Source of the DNA: an uncultured Bacteroidales bacterium
Lineage (GTDB): Bacteria; Bacteroidota; Bacteroidia; Bacteroidales; Bacteroidaceae
Assembly: GCA_902779315.1 (NCBI GenBank)
Contig: CACZBC010000025.1
Location: 1 to 33,419 of the forward strand
Length of the DNA stretch: 33,419 nucleotides
Direction of reading: 5' to 3'
Below the pieces are notes generated by a model. The model did no database searches, had not been told where the DNA came from, and was given only the letters and a program-made list of their open reading frames with translations. Position numbers and translations under genes: made by a program. This document shows, one piece after another, positions 25,316 to 33,419 of the stretch. Numbering within the stretch: the stretch's first letter is position 1; each line of letters starts with the position of its first letter.

Positions 25316-27511
25316 ATGTCGAATTGCATGGGTATACTGAATAAAATAATAGATGTATTTAGGAAAAGGAGAGGACTTTCCCTTGTTATTGTGGCGGTTG
25401 TGCTGCTGGAATTGTTGTCAGCAGTTCAGTACTACTATACCCACCACTTGATGGAAGACGAGTTGGAGAAGTATGCTGGAATGGAGTTGACGACGAAAGC
25501 CATCATCACAAAGCGCCTTGTCGAGGATACAGAACACGCCTTGAAGAGCCACATTATGGAGATTAAGTACAATCTCTCCACTCCAGACTCTATGTTCAAC
25601 ATTTTGGCACAGATTGCCAAATACACTCCCAATCTGCGTGGTTGCGGCATTTCCTTCAATCCAGGCTACTATAAAGACAAAGACAGGCTGTTCGAACCCT
25701 ATGCCTTGAGAACGGATACTGACATTGTCCGGCTGCAGGCAGCGTCTGACGGGTTTGATTACACGAAGGACGGCTTCTACAAAGACATTATGGAGAGGAA
25801 AGCCAACAGTTGGGTTGGACCGTACGACGATATCTACTTGGAAATGAGGCTCGTCAGCTATGCTGTGCCCATTTACGATTTCACGGGTGATACTGTGGCT
25901 GTGTTTGGCGTAGATATCGATACGCACAGCTTGGGCGATACGCTGAACTACCGACACATCTATCCCTCGTCTTTCGTTCTTCTCCTTACCGAAGAAGGTG
26001 AACCGATAGCCGGCCCGTCAGACCCCAGTTTAGATAAAGAAGTGAAGTATGTCACCTCTCTCATCAATGATAGCACCGTTGCTCGCCGTCTGAGCCATAA
26101 GGGACGAGGCAAAGTGATAGACTTCGACACAGACAAACGCGATGGTGCCGTCTTCTATGTCAATATGAGGGGTATACCACATTGGCAAATAGCCGTCGTT
26201 TGCTACGATGATGAAGTGTATGGCTCGCTCCTGAAACTGAGGTATCGTCTCCTATTGCTTTCGTTGTTGGCGTTTGGCATTCTGCTCTATCTGGTCCGTC
26301 GTTTTGCTAAAGACGAGCAGAAGTTGAGAAACCAAACATTGGAGCAGGAACGTTTGGCAGGCGAACTTCGTATTGCAAACAACATACAGCAAACCCTTTT
26401 GCCAGAGGAAGAGTCGTCGTTGAACAGCCTCGATGACGTTCGAGTAGAGGGCCGACTGATACCTGCAAAGGCTGTCGGAGGCGATCTCTACAATGCCTTC
26501 GTCCGTGATGGAAAGGTGTTCTTCTGTATTGGCGATGTTAGCGGCAAAGGCATTCCTTCGGCTCTCATCATGGCTATCATTCAAGCACTCTTCCGCAATA
26601 TTGCTTCTCGCGAAGACAATCCTGCCCACATCATGAAGCGCCTTAACGAGACGGCCTGTCGTAACAACAAAGCCAACATCTTTGTCACGCTATTCATAGG
26701 CGTTCTCGACTTGCCGACGGGCCATCTCCGCTATTGTAATGCAGGACATGAAAAGCCCATACTCGTCGATCAATGTTCTTTGTTGGAGACAAAGCCAAAC
26801 CTTCCTATCGGACTTTTCGACGACTTTGACTACGTCATGCAGAAGTTGGTATTGAAGCCTGGTTCGACTCTCTTCTTCTATACTGACGGACTTACAGAAG
26901 CGCGTAACGAGAAAGGCAAGTTGCTCGGACGGGAAAAGCTGATGCAAATGATTTCGGAATGTGGCACGAAAGAACCCAAGCAACTGGTCGAAGCAATCAT
27001 CAACCAATGGCATCAGTTCATCGGCTCAACAGAGCAAAGCGACGACCTGACCTTGCTTGCGCTACGCTATACACCATCGCAGGAGGAAAACATTCTGGGT
27101 GAAAGCATTACGCTGGAGAATGACGTGAAGGAAGTCGAAGCCCTCGGCTCCTTCGTAAAGCAAGTGACAGAGCACTTGTCGCTCGACAAATCAATGGCAA
27201 ACAAGTTGCGTCTTGCCGTAGAGGAAGCCGTAGTAAACGTCATGGAATATGCCTATCCGAAAGGAACAAAAGGCGATGTGAACATACGGGCCGCCTCGGA
27301 TGGCCATAAGCTGGAATTCATCATTACCGACTCTGGCACTCCCTTCAATCCGACAGAAGTCACAGCTGCAGACACGACACTTTCTGCAGAGGAACGACCC
27401 GTAGGAGGTCTCGGCATATTGCTTGTCCGCGAGCTCATGGACTCTATCAATTACGAACGTATCGACGGCAAAAACGTCTTGACAATAAGCAAAATAATTA
27501 AAAAGGAATAA
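25316..27511 (+). CDS. Membrane sensor fused to PP2C phosphatase and RsbW-like kinase domains
   Basis: 731 residues; an ATG at 25328 is an alternative start. A membrane helix (about 18-40), an extracytoplasmic Cache-like sensor region (about 45-310) and a second helix (about 314-335) lead to a short coiled coil. A SpoIIE/RsbU-type PP2C phosphatase follows (about 370-585), with metal-site residues G389-D390, GDVSGKG at 406-412, YTDGL around D524 and SDD at 575-577. The C-terminal domain (about 600-731) is a GHKL ATPase of the RsbW/SpoIIAB anti-sigma kinase type, with N641 in EEAVVNVMEYAY, ITDSGTPFNP and VGGLGILLVREL. Thus opposing phosphatase and kinase activities sit on one chain. The STAS gene four bases downstream is the evident substrate. 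No sigma factor gene is nearby. Confidence 0.9.
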   Translation: MSNCMGILNKIIDVFRKRRGLSLVIVAVVLLELLSAVQYYYTHHLMEDELEKYAGMELTTKAIITKRLVEDTEHALKSHIMEIKYNLSTPDSMFNILAQIAKYTPNLRGCGISFNPGYYKDKDRLFEPYALRTDTDIVRLQAASDGFDYTKDGFYKDIMERKANSWVGPYDDIYLEMRLVSYAVPIYDFTGDTVAVFGVDIDTHSLGDTLNYRHIYPSSFVLLLTEEGEPIAGPSDPSLDKEVKYVTSLINDSTVARRLSHKGRGKVIDFDTDKRDGAVFYVNMRGIPHWQIAVVCYDDEVYGSLLKLRYRLLLLSLLAFGILLYLVRRFAKDEQKLRNQTLEQERLAGELRIANNIQQTLLPEEESSLNSLDDVRVEGRLIPAKAVGGDLYNAFVRDGKVFFCIGDVSGKGIPSALIMAIIQALFRNIASREDNPAHIMKRLNETACRNNKANIFVTLFIGVLDLPTGHLRYCNAGHEKPILVDQCSLLETKPNLPIGLFDDFDYVMQKLVLKPGSTLFFYTDGLTEARNEKGKLLGREKLMQMISECGTKEPKQLVEAIINQWHQFIGSTEQSDDLTLLALRYTPSQEENILGESITLENDVKEVEALGSFVKQVTEHLSLDKSMANKLRLAVEEAVVNVMEYAYPKGTKGDVNIRAASDGHKLEFIITDSGTPFNPTEVTAADTTLSAEERPVGGLGILLVRELMDSINYERIDGKNVLTISKIIKKE

Positions 27512-27515
27512 AGAT

Positions 27516-27818
27516 ATGAAAACAAACATTGAACAACTGGAGGACAAAATCCTCGTGGTACTCGAAGGTGAACTCGACACAGCAGCTGCTGCCGAAGTGG
27601 AAAAGACTTTGCAACCACTCTATGCTACAAACGGCAAGGATGTCATCATCGATTGCGAAGGCTTGGACTACATCGCATCAAGCGGTTTGCGTATCCTCAT
27701 CAGCATCCTGAAAGGGGCAAAAGCAGGTGGCAGTAAGGTTGTCTTGAAGAACATGAACGAGGACATCAAGAGCGTCTTCAAGCTGACAGGTTTCATCAAC
27801 ATTTTCGATGTGGAATAA
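27516..27818 (+). CDS. STAS-domain anti-sigma factor antagonist-like protein
   Basis: 100 residues, one STAS domain of the SpoIIAA/RsbV type. The phosphorylation loop is LDYIASSGLRIL with serines at 55 and 56, so the acceptor serine is present. Family knowledge says the dephosphorylated form binds a kinase or other target and the phosphorylated form does not. It starts four bases after the phosphatase/kinase gene, which carries both matching activities. Its stop overlaps the porin start (TAATG), so all three genes are translated from one message. Bacteroidetes generally lack sigma-B, so its downstream target is unknown. Confidence 0.92.
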   Translation: MKTNIEQLEDKILVVLEGELDTAAAAEVEKTLQPLYATNGKDVIIDCEGLDYIASSGLRILISILKGAKAGGSKVVLKNMNEDIKSVFKLTGFINIFDVE

Positions 27819-29119
27819 TGAGAAAAGGAGTTATTCTGCTGCTTTTGCTTGTAGCGACAAGTGCTTTTGCTCAAGAGGAAGCGGATAAAGGTAAGAACCA
27901 GCTCGACATAGACTTGAATATGTTGGGTCGTGGCGAGATGCGATTCGGTGGTTTCACTGAAGGCGCTGAGGAGAATCGTGCCCAGTTCCTTTTGGAGAGA
28001 ACACGTCTGTCGATAGGTTACAAGCGCCCCTACATCGAGGCAAAGGTGACTGCCCAGCATAGTGGAGTTTGGGGACAAGGCAACAAGGGCAGCTTCAATC
28101 TCTATGAAGCATGGGCAAAGCTGACTGCAAAGAACGGCCTCTTTGCCAAGATGGGACGACAAGTGCTTTCCTACGACGACGAACGCATCATTGGTGCCAA
28201 CGATTGGGCGATGGCAGCGAACTCGCACGACGTCTTGAAGTTCGGCTATGAAGGCTTCGGACACAAAGTTCATGCGATATTCGGCTTCAACCAGAATGCA
28301 GAGAACATCAGTGGTGGCACGCTGTATACGGGTGACTCGTACAAGCTCATGCACACCTTATGGTACCATTACGACGTTCCAAAGATACCGATTGGCGCTT
28401 CTCTTCTGTTCATGAACATTGGCATGCAGGGCGACGAACACAATTATGACGATTATTCGGAACCTTGCAACAGATACCAGCAACTGGTAGGTGGATACCT
28501 TTCCTACAAGCCAAAGAAATTGGCAGTGGAGGCTTCGTATTATCACCAGTTAGGCCGTACCGAGGAAAATAGCAAGATAGATGCCTGGATGGCAAGTATC
28601 AAGGCACAATATCAAATCTCCCCCAAAGTGGGAGTTGTATCAGGTTACGATTATCTGAGTGGTGACGATTACTTCGTCGTTCGCAAACATGGGGGGATAG
28701 GCCTCGTCCAACATAAAGTCTTCAAATTCTTCAACCCCGTATATGGCTCTCACCATAAGTTCTACGGCTTGATGGACTTCTTCTATGTGCAGGCCTTTAG
28801 CGACACGTTCTCGCCAGGTTTGCAGAACCTTTATGCAGGAGCGTCCTACAGCCCCATCAAAGGATTGAACCTGAGCGCGACATACCACTATTTGGCAACG
28901 GCAACATCGCTGAAGGGCTTGAACAAGACTTTGGGACACGATATCGACTTCGAAGCGTCCTATCAGATACTGAAGGATGCTCGAGTTTCACTCGGCTTCT
29001 CGTATATGGCAGGCACGGATACGATGGAACAATTAAAGCGAACCGAGGGCAACGACGACCTGAAGTGGGCCTGGTTCACACTCATCGTTTCGCCTCGCAT
29101 CATATCAAAGAAATGGTAG
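27818..29119 (+). CDS. Outer-membrane beta-barrel porin, alginate-export-like
   Basis: 433 residues with a clear signal peptide (MRKGVILLLLLVATSAFAQ, cleaved near AFA-QEE). The rest is a run of amphipathic strands ending in a C-terminal tryptophan. LYEAWAKLTAKNGLFAKMGR followed by QVLSYDDERIIGANDWA resembles the alginate-export porin family (Alginate_exp), and the strand-rich C-terminal half fits. The substrate cannot be inferred. It overlaps the STAS gene by one base, so it belongs to the same transcript as the sensor module. It is followed by repeat array 4 and then the NRPS gene. Confidence 0.85.
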   Translation: MRKGVILLLLLVATSAFAQEEADKGKNQLDIDLNMLGRGEMRFGGFTEGAEENRAQFLLERTRLSIGYKRPYIEAKVTAQHSGVWGQGNKGSFNLYEAWAKLTAKNGLFAKMGRQVLSYDDERIIGANDWAMAANSHDVLKFGYEGFGHKVHAIFGFNQNAENISGGTLYTGDSYKLMHTLWYHYDVPKIPIGASLLFMNIGMQGDEHNYDDYSEPCNRYQQLVGGYLSYKPKKLAVEASYYHQLGRTEENSKIDAWMASIKAQYQISPKVGVVSGYDYLSGDDYFVVRKHGGIGLVQHKVFKFFNPVYGSHHKFYGLMDFFYVQAFSDTFSPGLQNLYAGASYSPIKGLNLSATYHYLATATSLKGLNKTLGHDIDFEASYQILKDARVSLGFSYMAGTDTMEQLKRTEGNDDLKWAWFTLIVSPRIISKKW

Positions 29120-29227
29120 AGGCATGGAATGATTCCAAACGTAACACGTGACGTTTGCCGATGACACACGTGACGTTTGCCAACGACACACGTGATGATC
29201 GCCAACGACACACGCCTAATTTTCCAG
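29118..29227. repeat. 22-bp repeat array 4 (five units, porin-NRPS gap)
   Basis: Units at 29118-29139 (degenerate, touching the porin stop), 29140-29161, 29162-29183, 29184-29205 and 29206-29227. The core ACACGTGACG plus TTTGCC recurs. The unit at 29140 has CGTAAC-AC-GTGACG, one mismatch from a perfect 6-2-6 palindrome. No intrinsic terminator or TAnnTTTG promoter is visible in this gap. Confidence 0.88.
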
Positions 29228-29283
29228 CCATGATAATCAACGACTTGGATAATTGATTTAATAACGCAAAAAAAACATACATC

Positions 29284-32200
29284 ATGATGGCACCTTTAAG
29301 CAAGACGCAATACGGCATCTATGTAGAATGCGTCAATCATAGTGGCGAGATTTGCTACAATCTGCCTTATCTCCACACGCTCGACCCGACGCTCGATGCA
29401 GACAGGCTCTGCAGGGCAATAGAGACGACGGTGAAGGCGCACCCCACGCTCTTCACCCGCATCACCCTCAACGACGAGGGCGAGCCCATGCAGACCATCG
29501 CAGATGAGTCATTCTCCGTCGCCGTAGAGGACATCGACGACATCGAGGCCGTGAAGCCCTCGCTCGTCAAGCCCTTCGACATCTACGCCGACCGACTCTT
29601 CCGCATCCGCCTCCTGCGCGACGCACACCACCTCTATCTCTACACCGAGTACCACCATATCATCGTCGACGGCACATCAACACAACTGATGCTAAGCGAC
29701 ATAGAAAAGGCTTACAAGGGGCTTGAGTTGGAAAAGGAAGGCATGACACAGGCTGAAGCGGCTGAAGCGGAAGCCGCCGAACGACAGACTCCGGCATTCG
29801 ACGAAGCGAAAGCATGGTTTGCCCAGCACTTCGATTGCGGTGACACCTACTCGCCGCTCATACCGGATGTGGACACAGGTCAGACCGTCACTCCACAGCT
29901 GGACACCGAGGTTCATCTCCTGCGTGCACTTGGCACAAGCATGGAGCGCATCGACGCCTTCTGCCAGGCAAACGGCATCTTCAAGAGCACCTTGTTCACA
30001 TCGGCTTTCGCATTCCTGCTTGCAAAGTACAACAACGAACAGGAATCCCTTTTCACTAACATCTACAGCGGCAGGCAGAACAAACTTTTGAAGCATACCG
30101 TCGGCATGTTCGTCAAGACGCTGCCCTCCTATGCTAAGTTCACAAGCGACACCTCGGTGCTCGACTTCCTCAAGGCAGGGCAGGAGCAGATGACAGGTTG
30201 CCGTCAGCATGAGGCATACGCATACAGCGACCTTGTGACCGACTTCGGCCTGCAGTCGGCAGCGGCATTCGCCTGGCATGGAGAGATATTCAACAATCCG
30301 ACCTTCGACGGCAAGCCGATGTCCACACTCCTCCTTGTGAACAACACTCGCGATGTGCCCATCTACATTAAGACATACTTGAGCAACGGGCAATGTTGCA
30401 TTGAGGCGGAATACAACTCCCTGCAGTATACTGAGGCATTCGTAGGGCAACTCTTGGAGAGCTATGAGGTCGTGATGGAAGGCTTCCTTGCCAAGGAATA
30501 TCTGCGCGACATATCCCTTGTCGATGCGGAGCAGGCGAAGTTGCTCGACAGCTTCAACGAAACGGACGAATCGTACGACGACAGTCAAACGATTGTCTCG
30601 CTGTTCCAGTATCAAGCACAAAGCGTGCCTGACAAGATTGCCGTGACGTTCCGCGAGAATCGATACACCTATAGAGAGGTGGACGAACTCAGTGACCGCA
30701 TTGCAGGCTATATTGCCGGCAAGGGTTTGGGCTTGGAAGATGTTGTTGCGATACTGATTCCTCGATGCGAATGGATGGCGATAGCATCTCTAGGCGTACT
30801 GAAAGCAGGCTGTGCATTCCAGCCGCTTGACCCAAGTTACCCGAAGGAACGGCTGAACTTCATGGTGCAGGACACCAAGGCGCGCTTGCTGATTGCCGAC
30901 GAGTCCCTGCTGCCAATAATGGACGAATACAAGGGCGATGTGCTGCTGACCAAGGACCTCAAAGACCTTAAGGAACCCAAGGATCTTAAAGTCACCCCGA
31001 AGCCTGAAAGCCTCTTTACCTTAATATATACTAGCGGCTCAACCGGCGTGCCCAAGGGAGGTATGTCTGAGCATCGCAATTGGGTAGCGTTCTGCCACAT
31101 GCATCAACTTACCAATAACATCAATGCTCAGAGTCGTGTGGCAGCTTATGCCAGCTTTGGCTTCGACGCCTCACCCATGGAAATCTTCTCCGCGCTAACT
31201 ATTGGAGCAGAACTCTACATCATACCAGAGGAGTTGCGACTCGACCTGATTGCCCTGAGCGATTATTTCGAGGCAAATGGCATCACCCACACGTTCATGA
31301 CGACACAAGTGGCCTACCAGTTTGCCACCAGCATAGAGAACCACTCGCTGCAGGTGCTGATGACAGGTGGCGAGAAACTGCCTTCCCTGACACCGCCCAC
31401 GACATTCAGCCTCACCAATGGCTATGGTCCGTCGGAAACGATATGTTATGTCACCAACTATTGGGTGAAGGAGCAGAAGAAGAACATTCCTATTGGAAAA
31501 GCTGTCCAGAACTGCAAACTCTATATCGTGGACAAGGAAGGTTTCCGCTTGCCTGCAGGAGCCTGCGGCGAGCTGTGGGTAGCAGGCCCGCAAGTGACGC
31601 GTGGCTATCTGAACCGTCCCGAGAAGACTGCCGAGGTGTATGTCAGCAACCCGTTTACTGATGAGCCTAAGTACAACCGCGTCTATAAAACAGGCGACAT
31701 CGTGCGCTACTTGCCCGATGGCAACATCGAGTTCGTTGGCAGAAGAGACGGGCAAGTGAAGATTCGCGGCTTCCGTATCGAACTGAAGGAAGTCGAGTCC
31801 ATCATCCGCGAGTTCCCCGGCATCAAGGATGCTACGGTGCAGGCCTTCGACATGGAAGGCGAAGGAACCGGCAAGTACATTGCTGCATACATCGTCAGCG
31901 ACGAGAAGATAGACATCGAAGCACTCAACAATTTCATCCTTGAAGAGAAGCCGCCATACATGGTGCCTGCTGTCACGATGCAGATCGATGCCATACCTCT
32001 CAACCAGAACCAGAAGGTCAACAAGCGTGCTCTGCCTAAACCAGAGAAGAAGGTTGAGGCTGTTGAGGCAGTCAATGCGCCGATGAATGTGCTCGAGCAA
32101 GAGTTGTTCGATATGATTGCAGGCATCGTGAACAACAAAGACTTTGGTATCACGACAATCCTTGGTTATGCCGGACTCACTTCCATCTCGGCTATCAGGC

Positions 32201-33419
32201 TTGCGGTGCTCATCAACAAGCGCTACGACGTGGCGCTCGATGCCAAATCACTCGTCAAGACAGGTACGCTGCAAAGCATCGAGAATGAAATCCTGAAGAG
32301 CCTGATGCAGCCAGGAGCAACCCATTCAACTTCTTCGACACAGGAAGCCCAGCCTGTTCAAGAACTCCATAAGGTTCCGCTTTCCTATGCCCAGACAGGC
32401 GTTTATGTGGATTGCATGAAGAACCCCACTTCGACTATCTACAATATACCACTGAAGATAGCGTTCCCTCTCACGACCGACGTGCAGGCTCTTGCCGCAG
32501 CTCTGAGGACCTTTGTGAAGGCTCATCCGGAGCTGAGCATACACTTCGAGACAGAAAACACCGAGATTACTCAGGTGCAGGACCTCGAGCAGACCATCGA
32601 CATCCCATTGACTGAGATGAGTGAGGACGAGTTGTCGAACTATAAACTCGAGTTCGTGAAGCCTTTCAACCTGAATAAGGGACCCTTGTACAGGCTGGAG
32701 ATTGTGAAGACATCGCAGAAGGTCTATCTGCTCACCGACTTCCATCATCTCGTGTTTGACGGCGGTTCTTACGACATCTTCCTCCATCAGTTGTGTGACT
32801 TGATGAATGGTGGCGAGATAGAACCCGAGGTTATGAGCTATGCGGCCTTCGTCGTGGCAGAGAAGGAGGCAGAGAAAGGTGCTGACTATGCCGCTGCACG
32901 CGACTACTTCCAGAGTCGCTTGGGGGCAGTCGAAGGACCGACTGAGATTCCATCTGACTTGACGAATCCGCATGACCAGGGCGTCATCGGAGTGGCCTCT
33001 TCTGCCATCGACATGGATGCCGTCAGCGACTTCTGCCGCAAGCATCAGGTCACGCCGGCTCACCTCACATTGGCTGCCGTGTTCTATGCCCTGTCGCGCT
33101 TCTCCAACAACGAGCGCCTGTGCATCACCACAATCAGCGGCGGTCGCAGCAACCTAAGCATTCAAGGCACGATAGGCATGTTCGTCAACACGCTTGCACT
33201 CAGCGCCAATATCGGTTCGCAAAGCGTAATGGAGTTCATACGGGAGACGAGCGAGGACTTCGACACGACGCTCACTCACGAGAACTATCCTTTTGCTCAG
33301 ATAGCATCGGACTACGACCTGACTGCCGAAATCATGTTCGCCTATCAGCTTGGGCTGTTTACTGACTACAAGTGTCAGGGCACATCGCTTGAGATGGAGA
33401 ACCTCGAGCTGAATGTGCC
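29284..33419 (+). CDS. Nonribosomal peptide synthetase, C-A-T-C..., incomplete at the right edge
   Basis: At least 1378 residues, open at the window end. Starts MMAPLSKTQYGIYVEC with no loading domain before the first condensation domain (about 1-430), whose active site is HHIIVDG at 124-130. The adenylation domain (about 440-915) has YTSGSTGVPKG near 582-592, FDASPME at 627-633, NGYGPSET, YKTGDIVRYLPDG and GRRDGQVKIRGFRIELKEVE, ending in NQNQKVNKRALPK. The carrier domain has its attachment serine at S967 in GLTSISAIRL, lacking the usual GGHS/GGDS sequence. A second condensation domain follows with HHLVFDG at 1154-1160. By hand alignment to GrsA the specificity residues read D, A, M, F, M, G, G, C, Y, K, suggesting a nonpolar substrate, which is tentative. 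It lies 164 bases after the porin gene. Confidence 0.96.
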   Translation, partial: MMAPLSKTQYGIYVECVNHSGEICYNLPYLHTLDPTLDADRLCRAIETTVKAHPTLFTRITLNDEGEPMQTIADESFSVAVEDIDDIEAVKPSLVKPFDIYADRLFRIRLLRDAHHLYLYTEYHHIIVDGTSTQLMLSDIEKAYKGLELEKEGMTQAEAAEAEAAERQTPAFDEAKAWFAQHFDCGDTYSPLIPDVDTGQTVTPQLDTEVHLLRALGTSMERIDAFCQANGIFKSTLFTSAFAFLLAKYNNEQESLFTNIYSGRQNKLLKHTVGMFVKTLPSYAKFTSDTSVLDFLKAGQEQMTGCRQHEAYAYSDLVTDFGLQSAAAFAWHGEIFNNPTFDGKPMSTLLLVNNTRDVPIYIKTYLSNGQCCIEAEYNSLQYTEAFVGQLLESYEVVMEGFLAKEYLRDISLVDAEQAKLLDSFNETDESYDDSQTIVSLFQYQAQSVPDKIAVTFRENRYTYREVDELSDRIAGYIAGKGLGLEDVVAILIPRCEWMAIASLGVLKAGCAFQPLDPSYPKERLNFMVQDTKARLLIADESLLPIMDEYKGDVLLTKDLKDLKEPKDLKVTPKPESLFTLIYTSGSTGVPKGGMSEHRNWVAFCHMHQLTNNINAQSRVAAYASFGFDASPMEIFSALTIGAELYIIPEELRLDLIALSDYFEANGITHTFMTTQVAYQFATSIENHSLQVLMTGGEKLPSLTPPTTFSLTNGYGPSETICYVTNYWVKEQKKNIPIGKAVQNCKLYIVDKEGFRLPAGACGELWVAGPQVTRGYLNRPEKTAEVYVSNPFTDEPKYNRVYKTGDIVRYLPDGNIEFVGRRDGQVKIRGFRIELKEVESIIREFPGIKDATVQAFDMEGEGTGKYIAAYIVSDEKIDIEALNNFILEEKPPYMVPAVTMQIDAIPLNQNQKVNKRALPKPEKKVEAVEAVNAPMNVLEQELFDMIAGIVNNKDFGITTILGYAGLTSISAIRLAVLINKRYDVALDAKSLVKTGTLQSIENEILKSLMQPGATHSTSSTQEAQPVQELHKVPLSYAQTGVYVDCMKNPTSTIYNIPLKIAFPLTTDVQALAAALRTFVKAHPELSIHFETENTEITQVQDLEQTIDIPLTEMSEDELSNYKLEFVKPFNLNKGPLYRLEIVKTSQKVYLLTDFHHLVFDGGSYDIFLHQLCDLMNGGEIEPEVMSYAAFVVAEKEAEKGADYAAARDYFQSRLGAVEGPTEIPSDLTNPHDQGVIGVASSAIDMDAVSDFCRKHQVTPAHLTLAAVFYALSRFSNNERLCITTISGGRSNLSIQGTIGMFVNTLALSANIGSQSVMEFIRETSEDFDTTLTHENYPFAQIASDYDLTAEIMFAYQLGLFTDYKCQGTSLEMENLELNV

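Noticed and set aside
29692-30621. Long minus-strand open frames under the NRPS gene (also 31195-32100 and 32326-33063)
   Set aside because: They are antisense to continuous NRPS domains with intact motifs and show no recognisable protein family.

Overview
The window comes from a Bacteroidetes chromosome, most likely a Prevotella-like Bacteroidales. Four things support this: TTTG/TAnnTTTG-type promoters, an rpmB-rpmG-DUF4295 ribosomal cluster, a division and cell wall (dcw) cluster in the Bacteroidetes order (mraZ-rsmH-ftsL-pbp-murE-mraY-murD-ftsW-murG-murC-ftsQ-ftsA-ftsZ, with no ddl or murF), and genes without strong Shine-Dalgarno sites. The genus is an inference.

Layout. 1-820: ribosomal proteins L28 and L33 and a 52-residue DUF4295 protein, closed by a terminator. 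850-2085: an M16 zinc protease. 2243-5566: a large secreted protein of five ~210-residue repeats ending in a dockerin-like module, followed by a strong terminator. 5657-5960: a gene-free leader holding the mraZ promoter, with two TGGGG boxes that look like a MraZ autoregulatory operator. 5961-21383: the dcw cluster, nearly gapless except for 160 bp between murE and mraY. 21388-22116: recO, convergent. 22306-22666: tRNA-Glu(TTC) and rpsT behind a very good promoter. 22752-24725: gyrB, convergent, sharing a bidirectional terminator with rpsT. 24726-25315: non-coding. 25316-29119: a three-gene set made of a membrane sensor with PP2C phosphatase and RsbW-like kinase domains, a STAS antagonist, and an outer-membrane porin. 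29284 to the right edge: an incomplete nonribosomal peptide synthetase (C-A-T-C...).

The most unusual signal is a family of 22-bp repeat units in four short, strictly phased arrays (4-5 units each): inside the M16 protease gene (read through in frame), in the murE-mraY gap, just upstream of the sensor/phosphatase gene, and just after the porin gene. The last two bracket the signalling-porin set. Many units carry a 14-bp imperfect palindrome (CGTCAC-AC-GTGACG type) plus an 8-bp A/T-rich spacer (TTTGCAAN type), and at least one pair shows matching changes in both arms. I do not recognise the family. A second, unrelated class of 7-bp tandem repeats lies after rpmG and over the start of the protease gene.

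The other notable region is the right end, where a fused partner-switching regulator, its STAS partner and a porin lie directly upstream of an NRPS gene on the same strand. This may be a regulated natural-product locus, but its extent and product cannot be read from this window.
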